Assembly (NCBI GenBank): GCA_041691815.1
Contig: JBEPTZ010000082.1
Location: 1 to 19,385, forward strand
From: 70-18 sp041691815
GTDB lineage: Bacteria > Pseudomonadota > Alphaproteobacteria > Acetobacterales > Acetobacteraceae
Reading direction: 5' to 3'
Length of the DNA stretch: 19,385 nucleotides
Shown here: positions 1 through 7,587 of the stretch, piece after piece
Layout: each line of letters opens with the position of its first letter
Position numbering within the stretch: position 1 is the stretch's first letter
Position numbers and translations under genes: made by a program
The notes under the pieces: generated by a model
The model's input: the letters and a program-made list of their open reading frames with translations, nothing else
Told to the model about the DNA's origin: nothing
Database searches by the model: none

Positions 1-140
1 AGCGCGCTGGCTTCCCTCACCCCGCGGCACCGGGTGTACTGGGCCACCCCCGCCGCGCGCGCCAGGTCGTAGGACGTGGCGCGATGCCTGGCCGCCGGAG
101 CCGCCGCCTCGACGGAGGCAGCACGAGTCTGATTCGCCAT
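1..140 (-). CDS. Probable LacI-family transcriptional regulator, N-terminal fragment (cut by window edge)
   Basis: An open frame starts at ATG 140 (minus) and runs off the left edge, giving 46 residues. After a basic, Ala-rich tail, residues 21-34 read ATSYDLARAAGVAQ, which matches the first helix and turn of the LacI-type helix-turn-helix (typical form: T-x-Y-D-V-A-x-x-A-G-V-S). The following residues, YTRCRGVREAS, fit the second helix poorly: the usual T-V-S-R is T-R-C-R. The gene may therefore be divergent, damaged or misread. It lies 45 bp downstream of the cupin gene on the same strand and could be co-transcribed with it. A LacI-family protein here would be the natural candidate for binding the central-CG palindromes found elsewhere in the window. 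Only the DNA-binding end is visible; the ligand-binding part is outside. Confidence 0.5.
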   Translation of the reverse strand, partial: MANQTRAASVEAAAPAARHRATSYDLARAAGVAQYTRCRGVREASA

Positions 141-150
141 CCTCGTGCTG
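119..150. other. Inverted repeat between cupin gene and LacI-like start
   Basis: Arms CAGCACGAG (119-127) and CTCGTGCTG (142-150) are perfect 9-bp complements around a 14-nt loop. It covers the start codon of the LacI-like fragment and lies 36 bp after the cupin stop. No T-run follows on the minus strand, so it is a poor intrinsic terminator. It could be an attenuating hairpin or an operator. Confidence 0.4.
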
Positions 151-185
151 TCTCATGATTTCGCGCCGGGTTCAACTGGCGCGGA

Positions 186-1301
186 TCAGGCGGCGTGCGG
201 CTGGGCCTCTGGCGGCAGCAGGCGCAGCGGCGCGATGTAGCCGGCATGGTCCAGCCCGACACCCTGGGCCGCCGCGGCGGCGATCACATCAGCCGCCCAT
301 TGCGGATGCTTCTTGTGGTCGCCGGAGGTCACCACCGCGATCTCGGCGCCCACCGCACCCACCGAGGCGATGCGCCGCCACGCGCCGCCGGGCACCGAAA
401 ACACCTCCCGCGCTTCGGCGCGCAGCGGCGCCGCGTCGTCGAGCGTGACCTCGATGGCGCCTTCGTAGACCAGCAGCACCTGCTTCTCCTCCAGCCGGAA
501 CGCGCCGACCGTCTGGCCGGGGGCGATGCGCAGCCATTCCACCGAGAAGCCGTGTGGGTTGCCGATCGGCGCCGCCTGCTCCAGGTCCTGGCTGATGCCG
601 TGCCCGATCACCGGCGCCAGCGTGCTGGCATGGCCGGGCAGCACGCTGTCCAGCAGCGCGCGGTCCGACCAGGCGCGCTCGGCCTTGGTGACCACCCGCT
701 TGCGCATCGCCTCGGGGGTGAAGCGGCGCAGCGTGGCGATGGTCGGCTGGTCCAGCGGCTCGATCAGGTCCGCTGCGGCCGGCTTCGCGGCGCCCTGTTC
801 GGTGTCCACCAGCATGTTGTCGCGCGTCAGATACAGCCCGTGCTCGGCGGCGGTTTGCAGGATGGAGGGGTGCCAGATGATGCCGCCGGTGTCGTCGCCG
901 CCCAGCGCGGTGAAGATCCAGCCGTCGTCGTCGCCGACATTGCTGAAACCGCGAAAAATCCAGGTGGGAACGCTCACCACGTCGCCGGCCCGCCCGATGA
1001 TCTCGCCGTCGCGTCCCTCGGCGCCCCAGCGGAACACCCAGGTGCCGCTGTACACCATGAACACCTCGGCGGTGTAGTGCACATGCAGGTTGTTGGTGGT
1101 GCCGGGCGGCATCGCGGCAACGCCGAGGCTGAAGCCATGCGGCTCGGTGATGTTCACCACCTGGTCCGCCGACTGGGTGACGCCGGCGCCGATCAGCGAG
1201 TAGTTTTCCTTCGCCTCCGAGCCCGGCATCTTGCAGTCGATGAAGGCGATCTTGCAGGCCACCATGTCCTGCCGGCGGATCAGCCGCGTGTGCGCGTCCA
1301 T
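186..1301 (-). CDS. Two-domain cupin protein
   Basis: This 371-aa bicupin starts at ATG 1301, chosen because AAAGGA lies just upstream; the frame stays open to 1364. The N-terminal cupin has a textbook first motif, G67-x5-H73-x-H75-x3-E79-x6-G86, giving three of the four usual metal ligands. The second motif is present (G106-x5-P112), but the expected fourth ligand His is Arg117. The C-terminal cupin (about 249-330) keeps the barrel pattern (GAFRLEEKQVLLVYEG) but has no HxH, so it is probably structural or a degenerate duplicate. The architecture recalls bicupin dioxygenases and isomerases such as gentisate dioxygenase relatives, but I cannot assign a substrate. It is divergent from the SnoaL-like gene, with a 16-bp palindrome between them, and is followed by a probable LacI-type regulator. 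Confidence 0.85.
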   Translation of the reverse strand: MDAHTRLIRRQDMVACKIAFIDCKMPGSEAKENYSLIGAGVTQSADQVVNITEPHGFSLGVAAMPPGTTNNLHVHYTAEVFMVYSGTWVFRWGAEGRDGEIIGRAGDVVSVPTWIFRGFSNVGDDDGWIFTALGGDDTGGIIWHPSILQTAAEHGLYLTRDNMLVDTEQGAAKPAAADLIEPLDQPTIATLRRFTPEAMRKRVVTKAERAWSDRALLDSVLPGHASTLAPVIGHGISQDLEQAAPIGNPHGFSVEWLRIAPGQTVGAFRLEEKQVLLVYEGAIEVTLDDAAPLRAEAREVFSVPGGAWRRIASVGAVGAEIAVVTSGDHKKHPQWAADVIAAAAAQGVGLDHAGYIAPLRLLPPEAQPHAA

Positions 1302-1321
1302 CGCTGATTTTCCTTTACAGC

Positions 1322-1350
1322 TTGAGTATTCGATCGGTTTTTCATAGCAT
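1322..1350 (+). promoter_or_regulatory. Predicted sigma-70-type promoter for the SnoaL-like gene
   Basis: TTGAGT (1322-1327), a 17-bp spacer and TAGCAT (1345-1350) resemble -35 and -10 boxes. The expected transcription start, near 1357, falls at the centre of the palindrome 1349-1364. For the opposite strand, TGCTATGAA (within 1342-1350) could serve as an extended -10 for the cupin gene. Prediction from sequence only. Confidence 0.45.
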
Positions 1351-1364
1351 GCATTCGAATGCAT
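1349..1364. promoter_or_regulatory. Perfect 16-bp palindrome, candidate operator (copy 1)
   Basis: ATGCATTCGAATGCAT is fully self-complementary and lies between the divergent starts of the cupin (1301) and SnoaL-like (1384) genes. The 14-bp core TGCATTCGAATGCA recurs at 7509-7522 and 13972-13985, and 12 bp of it recur at 7588-7599. The even symmetry with central CG and the TG...CA ends match the LacI-family operator pattern (compare the CcpA, PurR and GalR sites). The predicted +1 of the SnoaL gene lies inside it, which would suit a repressor. Confidence 0.6.
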
Positions 1365-1383
1365 TGGAAGCTGAGAGGCCAGA

Positions 1384-2403
1384 ATGAACGCGTTGCGCCC
1401 GTCCGCCTACGCCCCCTACCGCGACCCGCGCGACTACATCCTGAGCTGGACCGATACGATCTGGATCGACCGTGCGATCGGCCGGCTGGGGGAGCACTAC
1501 AGCGAGGATATCAAGGTCCATACCGCCTATGGCGAGACTTATGACTACGACTCGGTCATCTCGAACTCGGTACAGAAATTCGCCGCCTTCCCGAATGGCG
1601 GCGGCGGCCACGGCGAGGACGTGGTTTGGGAGCAGCGCGGCGAGAACGGCTTCATCAGCTTCCACCGGGTGCTGAAAACCGGCACCCATAGCGGCTTCTG
1701 GACCTACGGGCCGCCGACCGGGCGGGATTTCATCTCCCGCACCGTGGCGCATTGCCTGGTGCAGGATAATCGCATCGTCGAGGAATGGCTGGTGCGCGAC
1801 GAGTTCGCGGTGTTGGAGGCGCTCGGGCTCGACCCGTACAAGGTGGCCACCGAACTGGCGGCGCGCAGCCCGGTGCTGGGCACGGCGGTCAGCGCCGCAC
1901 CCAGCGGCGGCGCCTTCGCCGGGCGGATCGCCGATCCGGCGGTGGAAGGCATTTCGGGCAAACGGCCGCCGCGCCATCAGGAACTTTGCGAAATGGTGAT
2001 GGCGTATTTCCGCGATGTGTGGAACCGCCGCCGCTTCGACCTGGCGCCGCGCTATGTCAGCGACCGCATCGTCTGCCACGGCGTGCGGATGCGCCGGGTG
2101 CAGAACCTGACGCCTTACCAGATGGAGATCATCAACCTGCTGGCCACTTTCCCGGACGGGCAGATCGAGGTGCGGGACATCGCGGTGTGCGACGGGCCGG
2201 AACTGGGGCTGCGCGTCGGGGTGATCTGGGTGCTGCGTGGGACGTATTCCGGGGTGCCGACCTACGGGCCGCCGACCAACACGCCAATCCATGTGCTCGG
2301 CGCATCGCAGTTCGAGATGCACGACGGCAAGATCCTACGCGAATGGCGCATCTATGACGAGATCGCGGTGCTGGCGCAGATCATGGCGGCGCGGGGGGAG
2401 TAG
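1384..2403 (+). CDS. Tandem SnoaL/NTF2-like domain protein
   Basis: The 339-aa product starts at ATG 1384, preceded by GAGAGG at a suitable distance. It contains two similar alpha+beta-barrel domains of the SnoaL-like / nuclear transport factor 2 superfamily. The repeat is visible as TYGPPTGR (108-114 region) and YGPPTNT (294-300), and as DNRIVEEWLVRDEFAVL (128-144) and DGKILREWRIYDEIAVL (314-330). A linker rich in Ala/Gly/Pro (about 160-197) joins them. Members of this superfamily include polyketide cyclases, ketosteroid isomerase and many uncharacterised catabolic proteins, so the fold is clear and the reaction is not. The divergent pairing with the cupin gene and the shared palindrome suggest the two act in one pathway. 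No signal peptide is seen, so it is probably cytoplasmic. Confidence 0.85.
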   Translation: MNALRPSAYAPYRDPRDYILSWTDTIWIDRAIGRLGEHYSEDIKVHTAYGETYDYDSVISNSVQKFAAFPNGGGGHGEDVVWEQRGENGFISFHRVLKTGTHSGFWTYGPPTGRDFISRTVAHCLVQDNRIVEEWLVRDEFAVLEALGLDPYKVATELAARSPVLGTAVSAAPSGGAFAGRIADPAVEGISGKRPPRHQELCEMVMAYFRDVWNRRRFDLAPRYVSDRIVCHGVRMRRVQNLTPYQMEIINLLATFPDGQIEVRDIAVCDGPELGLRVGVIWVLRGTYSGVPTYGPPTNTPIHVLGASQFEMHDGKILREWRIYDEIAVLAQIMAARGE

Positions 2404-2409
2404 GGAAGT

Positions 2410-2522
2410 CTTCTTTGTTTGAAAACAAAGAAGCAAAAAAACTTCGTCCCCTGGAGTCCGGCCCCGCCCGCGTCGCCGAAGGCCCGGGGAAAGTTTTTTG
2501 CTTCTTTTTTCCAAAAAAGAAG
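2410..2522. terminator. Nested AT-rich inverted repeats, probable bidirectional terminator / repeat element
   Basis: Between the convergent SnoaL and soxG genes there are three stacked structures. Hairpin A has arms 2410-2420 and 2423-2433 (11 bp, two bases between them). Hairpin B has arms 2501-2510 and 2513-2522 (10 bp). An outer pair joins about 2428-2451 (GAAGCAAAAAAACTT...TCCCC) with 2486-2506 (GGGGAAAGTTTTTTGCTTC), enclosing a GC-rich middle. On either strand a GC-rich stem is followed by T6-T7 runs, as expected of intrinsic termination. The modular build suggests a dispersed intergenic repeat. Confidence 0.7.
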
Positions 2523-2532
2523 CCTTGCCTTG

Positions 2533-2985
2533 CTACAGATTTTCCGCCGCGACAATCGCCGCGATCATCTCCCGCAGATAAGGCACGAACGACCGCGCGA
2601 TCTCGATCTGCCAGTGCTGTGTGCCGCGCCGCCACAGGGTGATTTCGGCTTTCTCGAACAGGGTGCGGGTGCACATGCCGACCGGGAAGGCCGGCTCGGC
2701 GAGGTCGAGCGGCACGCCGGCGGCGAGCAGGGTCGCGGCCTGTTCGCCGTCCAGCCGGAAGCCGAGTTGGCGGTGGCTGACGTCGACCAGCGCGAACCCG
2801 GTCTCCGGCGCGCCGAAGCCGAGTAGCAGCCATTCGTCCGGCCCCAGCCACAGCGCGGCGCGGCTGCCGTGTTCGGCGGCGCGGCAGGGTTGGCTGGGCA
2901 GTGTCACGCCGTCCAGCACCGTGCCCCCGGCCGGGCCGCGCAGGATGTGGCGGCTGCCGGGGTCGTGGGCGAGCAGTTCAACCAT
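2533..2985 (-). CDS. soxG: Sarcosine oxidase gamma subunit
   Basis: The 150-aa product is the smallest flavoenzyme-associated subunit of heterotetrameric sarcosine oxidase (SoxG family). Recognisable features are the LWLGPDEWLLL segment (about 46-56), the VDVSHRQLGFRLDG segment and the FEKAEITLWRR segment near the end, all typical of SoxG and related to the aminomethyltransferase fold. It starts at ATG 2985, eight bases before the end of soxA in another frame, so the two genes are translationally coupled. It is the last gene of soxBDAG and is followed by the hairpin-rich terminator. Gamma is needed for assembly and has no known catalytic residues of its own. The C-terminus is short, with no extra domain. 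Confidence 0.9.
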   Translation of the reverse strand: MVELLAHDPGSRHILRGPAGGTVLDGVTLPSQPCRAAEHGSRAALWLGPDEWLLLGFGAPETGFALVDVSHRQLGFRLDGEQAATLLAAGVPLDLAEPAFPVGMCTRTLFEKAEITLWRRGTQHWQIEIARSFVPYLREMIAAIVAAENL

Positions 2986-5902
2986 CCAGCCGCGCTCCCT
3001 CGGGGTCGTAGAACACCGGCTTGCACACCGTCGCCGGGGTGCTGCCGTGCGGCAGGGCGATATGCACGGTCTGGCCGATCCGGCCGCGCCCGCCGCGCAG
3101 CAGGCCCATGGCGATGGTGCGGCCCAGCGCGGGCGAGGCGTAGGCCGAGGTGACGTGGCCGATCGAGGGTGTGCCGAGGCCGGGCTGGGCGGTATCGACC
3201 AGTTGCAGGCCTTCCTCCAGCACAGTCGCCGGGTTCTCGGTGAGCAGGCCGACCAGTTGCGGGCGGTCGGCGGCCAGCATGTCCGGCCGGGTCAGCGAGC
3301 GCTTGCCGACGAAATCCGGCTTGGTTTTGCCGATCGCCCAGCCGAGGCCGAGATCGTCCGGGGTTTGTGTGCCATCGCTGTCCTGGCCGACCACGATATA
3401 GCCCTTCTCGGCGCGCAGCACGTGCATCGCCTCGGTGCCGTAGGGTTCCAGCCCGAACTGCTGGCCGGCCTGCCACACCGCCTCCCACACCGCCTGGCCG
3501 TGACCCGTGGGGACGTTGATCTCGAAGCCGAGTTCGCCGGTGAAGCTGACGCGGAACAGCCGGGCCGGGACGCCGGCGACCTGGCAGAGGGCGACGCTCA
3601 TATGCGGAAACGCCGAAAAATCCACGCCTTCGGTCAGCGGCGCCACGATGTCGCGCGCGCGCGGCCCCTGCACGGTGATCACCGCCCATTGCTCGGTGAC
3701 CGAAGTCAGCCAGCAGCGCAGATCGGTGAACTCGGTTTGCAGATAGTCCTCCATGTGGTTCAGCACCGCGGCGGCGCCCGACGAGGTGGTGGTGACGTGG
3801 AAGCGGTCGGGTGCGAGGCGGCCGATCACCCCGTCATCCATCATGAAGCCGGCCTCGCTGAGCATCACCCCGTAGCGGCAGCGGCCGGGGGCCAGCTTCG
3901 CCCAGCTGTTGGTGTACATGCGTTCGAGGAACAGCGCGGCGTCCGGCCCGACCACCTCGATCTTGCCCAACGTCGAGCCGTCGAACAGCCCGGCGCGGTC
4001 GCGCACCGCCCGGCATTCGCGGGCCACGGCGTCGGCTTCGGGTTCGCCGGGATGCGGGAAGTGGTGGGCGCGCTGCCACTGGCCGACCGGCTCGAACACC
4101 GCGCCGCGCGCCTTGGCCCAGCCATGCGTCGGGGTGGGCCGCAGAGGGTCGAACAGATCGCCACGGGCCAGGCCGGCGAAGCTGCCGAAGGTGGTGGGGG
4201 TGTACGGCATGCGGAAGGTGGTCAGCCCGACCTGCGGCATGCTGCGGCCGAGCGCCCCGGCGGCGATCGCCAGCGCGTTGATATTCGAGGTCTTGCCCTG
4301 GTCGGTCGCCATGCCGGTGGTGGTGTAGCGCTTGACATGCTCGATCGAGCGGAAGCCCTCGCGCACCGCCTGGGTAATGTCGCTGGCCTGCACGTCGTTC
4401 TGGAAGTCGACGAACGCCTTGCGCGGCCCGGAGCCGGGGAGCAGGCCGGTGACGCCGCCATCGGGCACGATCTCGCCGCTGACCGCGACGCCGCTGCGAC
4501 GCCCGTCGCCGGCCGCGTAGCCATCGGCGAGGCAGGCGGCCAGTCCGGACAGGCCACGGCAGGCGCCGGCCGAGACCAGGCCCTCGGGGGCCTCGCCCGG
4601 CAGGTACATCTGGCGCGCGGCATCGAAGCTGAGCTTGCCGCGCGCCTGGGAGAACAGATGCAGCGAGGGCGTCCAGCCGCCGGCCATCAGCACCAGGTCG
4701 CAGGCGATCCGCTCGGTGCCGCCGCCGGCAACGGCGCGCAGGTCCGCCGCGCTGACCCGAAGCCGGCCGATGCTGCCGGTGATTGCGGTGGCCGGGCGGA
4801 CCGGCAGGCCGGCGGTGTCGCAGCCGGCCTGCGGCCGCAGGTCGGCGATGGCGGCGATCTCCACCCCGGCGGCGGCGAGGTCGCGTGCGGCGGCATACAT
4901 CGCGTCATCGGCGCCGGCGATCACCACCCGGCGACCGGGCTTCACCGCCCAGCGGTTGAGCAGCGCGCGGCCGGCGCCGGCCAGCATGATGCGGGGCCGG
5001 TCATTGCCGGAAAATACCAGCGGCCGCTCGATGGCGCCGGCCGCCAGCACCACGCGGCCGGCGCGCAGCTTCCACAGCCGTTCGCGCGCCAGGCCGGGCG
5101 GCGGGGCGGCAAGATGGTCGGTCAGCCGCTGCGCCAGCCCGACATAGTTCTGCGCGAAGTAGCCGAACGCGGTGGTGCGCGGCAGGATGGTCACGTTGTC
5201 CCGCGCCTGCAACGTGGCGAGCGTCCGGGCCAGCCATTGGCCGGCGGGCAGGCCCTCGATGCTGGCGTGCGGTTCGGCCAGCAGGAAGCCGCCGCATTCC
5301 GCCTGTTCGTCGACCAGCACCACGCGTTGCCCGCTCTCGGACGCCGCCAGTGCCGCGGCCAGCCCGGCGATGCCGGCGCCGACCACCAGCACCTCGCAAT
5401 GGGCGTGGCGCTGCGTGTAGACGTCGGGGTCCGGCAGGGTCGGCACGGTGCCGAGGCCGGCGGCGTGGCGGATCGCCGGTTCGTACAGCCGGTGCCAGGC
5501 GTTCCCCGGCCCGAAGAAGGTCTTGTAGTAGAAGCCGGCGCCGAGCAGCGGGGCGGCCAGCCCGCTGGCGGCGCCAAGGTCGAAGGCCAGCGACGGGAAG
5601 CGGTTCTGGCTGGTGGCCAGCAGCCCGTCATACAACTCCACCTGGGTGGCGCGCAGATTGGGGGTGTGGCGGGCGCCGGTGCCGATGGCGACCAGGGCGT
5701 TGGGTTCCTCGGCGCCGATGGCGATCGGGCCGCGTGGGCGGTGGTATTTGAACGACCGGCCCATCAGATGCACGCCACTGGCCAGCAGCGCGGTGGCCAG
5801 GGTGTCGCCGGGGTGGCCGGTGAACGCCTGGCCGTCGAAGCGGAAGTTCAATGTGCGGCTGCGGTCGATCCGGCCGCCGGAGGGCAGGCGGAAATTGCTC
5901 AT
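2978..5902 (-). CDS. soxA: Sarcosine oxidase alpha subunit
   Basis: The 974-aa product has the usual length and order of SoxA. It has an N-terminal ferredoxin-like domain (about 15-100, without Fe-S cysteines), a dinucleotide-binding motif VVGAGIAGLAA (173-183), a second Rossmann segment (RRVVIAGADDAMYAA, 324-338), and a C-terminal GcvT-like folate-binding region from about 585. The segment TTTGMATDQGKTSNINALAI (527-546) is a family hallmark. In characterised enzymes alpha binds NAD+, and its C-terminal domain hands the methyl-derived carbon to tetrahydrofolate, giving 5,10-methylene-THF. The start at ATG 5902 overlaps the soxD stop as ATGA. The frame stays open further upstream, but that extension overlaps soxD and is not family-like. 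No frameshift or missing segment is evident. Confidence 0.95.
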   Translation of the reverse strand: MSNFRLPSGGRIDRSRTLNFRFDGQAFTGHPGDTLATALLASGVHLMGRSFKYHRPRGPIAIGAEEPNALVAIGTGARHTPNLRATQVELYDGLLATSQNRFPSLAFDLGAASGLAAPLLGAGFYYKTFFGPGNAWHRLYEPAIRHAAGLGTVPTLPDPDVYTQRHAHCEVLVVGAGIAGLAAALAASESGQRVVLVDEQAECGGFLLAEPHASIEGLPAGQWLARTLATLQARDNVTILPRTTAFGYFAQNYVGLAQRLTDHLAAPPPGLARERLWKLRAGRVVLAAGAIERPLVFSGNDRPRIMLAGAGRALLNRWAVKPGRRVVIAGADDAMYAAARDLAAAGVEIAAIADLRPQAGCDTAGLPVRPATAITGSIGRLRVSAADLRAVAGGGTERIACDLVLMAGGWTPSLHLFSQARGKLSFDAARQMYLPGEAPEGLVSAGACRGLSGLAACLADGYAAGDGRRSGVAVSGEIVPDGGVTGLLPGSGPRKAFVDFQNDVQASDITQAVREGFRSIEHVKRYTTTGMATDQGKTSNINALAIAAGALGRSMPQVGLTTFRMPYTPTTFGSFAGLARGDLFDPLRPTPTHGWAKARGAVFEPVGQWQRAHHFPHPGEPEADAVARECRAVRDRAGLFDGSTLGKIEVVGPDAALFLERMYTNSWAKLAPGRCRYGVMLSEAGFMMDDGVIGRLAPDRFHVTTTSSGAAAVLNHMEDYLQTEFTDLRCWLTSVTEQWAVITVQGPRARDIVAPLTEGVDFSAFPHMSVALCQVAGVPARLFRVSFTGELGFEINVPTGHGQAVWEAVWQAGQQFGLEPYGTEAMHVLRAEKGYIVVGQDSDGTQTPDDLGLGWAIGKTKPDFVGKRSLTRPDMLAADRPQLVGLLTENPATVLEEGLQLVDTAQPGLGTPSIGHVTSAYASPALGRTIAMGLLRGGRGRIGQTVHIALPHGSTPATVCKPVFYDPEGARLDG

Positions 5903-6183
5903 GCGGTGATCTCGGGCCGGGGGGTGCCGGATGGGTAGGTGGCCAGCAACCGGTCGCTGACGGTGTGGCGCAGCGCGTTGAAGAAGCGGCCGCAGCCATG
6001 CACATGCCGCCAGCGCTCGGCGATGACGCCCTTCGGGTTGTCGCGCAGATACAGATAGCCGGCCCATTCGGCGTCGCTCGCAGCAGCCGGGTCGGCCGGG
6101 CGGTCGACATGGGCGGCGCCGGCATGGTGGAATTCGCTCTCGGGCCGGTCCATGGCACAGATCGGGCAGCGGATCAGCAGCAT
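5899..6183 (-). CDS. soxD: Sarcosine oxidase delta subunit
   Basis: The 94-aa product matches the SoxD family in length and sequence: it begins LIRCPICAMDRPESEF and carries RWRHVHGCGRFFN later. Cys6, Cys9, His60 and Cys64 reproduce the C-x2-C ... H-x3-C zinc site known from the Corynebacterium enzyme. The conserved YLYLRDNPKG segment sits at 44-52. Delta is structural and stabilises the alpha-beta contact. The gene lies 13 bp after soxB, with AAGG upstream of its ATG, and overlaps soxA by four bases. This is the standard place for soxD in the operon. Confidence 0.95.
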   Translation of the reverse strand: MLLIRCPICAMDRPESEFHHAGAAHVDRPADPAAASDAEWAGYLYLRDNPKGVIAERWRHVHGCGRFFNALRHTVSDRLLATYPSGTPRPEITA

Positions 6184-6196
6184 CGTTCTGGCCTTG

Positions 6197-7450
6197 CTAA
6201 TGCGCCACGGCGGCGGCGGCGGCTTCGTCGATCAGCCGGCCGGTGCCGAAGCGCTCCAGCCGGAAGCTGGCATTGATACGGTGCGGCGCGCCGGTGGCGA
6301 CGGTATGGGCGAAGACATGGCCAGAGCCGGGCGTTGCCTTGAAACCGCCGGTGCCCCAGCCGCAATTGACGAATAACCCCGGCACCGGCGTGGTGCCGAT
6401 GATCGGCGAGCGGTCGGGCGTGACATCAACGATGCCGGCCCAGTTGCGCAGCATGCGCAGCCGGCGAATGGTGGGGAACAGCTCGCAGATCGCCTCCAGC
6501 GTGTGGGCGCTGATATGCAGCCCGCCGGTCTGACTGTATGAGTTATACGCATCGGTGCCGGCGCCGATCACCATCTCGCCCTTGTCGGACTGCGACATAT
6601 AGGCGTGGATGGTGTTGGACATCACCACGCAGGGCATCGCCGGCTTCACCGGCTCGGACACCAGCGCCTGCAGCGGGTAGCTCTCCAGCGGCATCCGCAC
6701 CCCGGCCATCGCCATCAGCACGCTGGTATGCCCGGCGGCGACCACGCCGACCCGCGGCGCACGGATGGCGCCGCGCGTGGTCTCCACACCTGAGACCGCG
6801 CCGGAGGCATCGCGGGTGATGCCGGTGACCTCGCAGTTCTCGACGATATCGACCCCCAGCCCGCTTGCGGCACGGGCAAACCCCCAGGCCACCGCGTCGT
6901 GCCGGGCGGTGCCGCCACGCCGTTGCAGCGCGGCACCGAGGATCGGGTAGCGGATGTTGGTCGCGGTGTTGAGCAGCGGGCAGAATTCTTTGACCTGCGG
7001 CGGTGTCAGCCACTCATTGTCGATGCCGGTCAGCCGGTTGGCATGCACATGCCGGCGGGCGACCTGCACGTCGTGATGGTTATGCGCCAGCACCATCACG
7101 CCGCGCGGCGAATACATCACGTTGTAGTTCAGCACCCGCGACAGCCCTTCCCACAGCTTCAGCGAATGCTCGTACAGCCCCTGGCTCTCCGGCCACAGAT
7201 AGTTGGAGCGCAGGATGGTGGTGTTGCGCCCGGTATTGCCGCCGCCGAGCCAGCCCTTCTCCAGCACCGCAACCCGGCGCATGCCGTGCTCGCTGGCCAG
7301 GTAATAGGCGGTGGCCAGGCCATGGCCGCCGCCCCCGACAATGATCGCGTCATAGGCCGGTTGCGGCTCGGCGGCGCGCCATTGCGCGGTCCAGCCGGTG
7401 TTGCCGGTGAAGGCCTGGCGAATGAGGGTGGCGAGCGAGAAGCGGGTCAT
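6197..7450 (-). CDS. soxB: Sarcosine oxidase beta subunit
   Basis: The 417-aa flavoprotein oxidises the N-methyl amine. It carries an FAD Rossmann motif IIVGGGGHGLATAYYLA (36-52), the strongly conserved GGNTGRNTTILRSNYLW segment (70-86) and GGTARHDAVAWGFARAA (179-195). His184 in that last segment aligns with the histidine that holds FMN covalently in characterised heterotetrameric enzymes. NCGWGTGGFKATPGSGH near the C-terminus is also diagnostic. ATG 7450 (MTRFSLATLIRQAFTG) was chosen because family members start there; the frame is open to 7513, but that would place the start codon beside the palindrome 7509-7522. It is the first gene of soxBDAG, with a predicted promoter at 7528-7556. Confidence 0.95.
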   Translation of the reverse strand: MTRFSLATLIRQAFTGNTGWTAQWRAAEPQPAYDAIIVGGGGHGLATAYYLASEHGMRRVAVLEKGWLGGGNTGRNTTILRSNYLWPESQGLYEHSLKLWEGLSRVLNYNVMYSPRGVMVLAHNHHDVQVARRHVHANRLTGIDNEWLTPPQVKEFCPLLNTATNIRYPILGAALQRRGGTARHDAVAWGFARAASGLGVDIVENCEVTGITRDASGAVSGVETTRGAIRAPRVGVVAAGHTSVLMAMAGVRMPLESYPLQALVSEPVKPAMPCVVMSNTIHAYMSQSDKGEMVIGAGTDAYNSYSQTGGLHISAHTLEAICELFPTIRRLRMLRNWAGIVDVTPDRSPIIGTTPVPGLFVNCGWGTGGFKATPGSGHVFAHTVATGAPHRINASFRLERFGTGRLIDEAAAAAVAH

Positions 7451-7508
7451 CCAGGCAGCCTCGACGGTGGCGCTCGGCAACGCAAGCAGGCCTGCCGCGT
7501 TGTTGCCG

Positions 7509-7522
7509 TGCATTCGAATGCA
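7509..7522. promoter_or_regulatory. 14-bp palindrome, candidate operator (copy 2)
   Basis: TGCATTCGAATGCA is identical to the core of the 1349-1364 site. It lies immediately downstream of the predicted soxB -10 box and covers the expected transcription start (about 7521, minus strand), the same geometry as at the SnoaL promoter. This position favours a repressor. Confidence 0.6.
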
Positions 7523-7527
7523 TGGTC

Positions 7528-7556
7528 AACATGTGGAACGCGGTCAGGGGTGTCAA
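7528..7556 (-). promoter_or_regulatory. Predicted soxB promoter
   Basis: On the minus strand TTGACA (7551-7556) is a perfect -35 consensus, followed by a 17-bp spacer and CATGTT (7528-7533) as a weak -10. The predicted start lies in palindrome copy 2, leaving a leader of about 70 nt before soxB. Confidence 0.45.
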
Positions 7557-7587
7557 TCGGCGCCGCGGCGGTTCTGGCGGCGATGAC

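Noticed and set aside
17..262. Minus-strand 81-codon frame at the left edge
   Set aside because: It overlaps both the cupin end and the LacI-like fragment in another frame, and its translation is Arg/Pro-rich without any motif.
195..1307. Plus-strand open frame opposite the cupin gene
   Set aside because: Low-complexity translation with no recognisable family; the minus strand encodes a clear cupin motif.
2621..5938. Plus-strand open frame of 1105 codons opposite soxA/soxG
   Set aside because: It is an antisense shadow of GC-rich codons; its composition (Arg/Ala/Gly/Gln/His-rich) shows no domain, whereas soxA on the other strand is unmistakable.
7451..7513. N-terminal extension of soxB to ATG 7513
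   Set aside because: SoxB proteins start at the MTRFSL-like position; the extension would put the start codon inside the predicted operator and transcription start.
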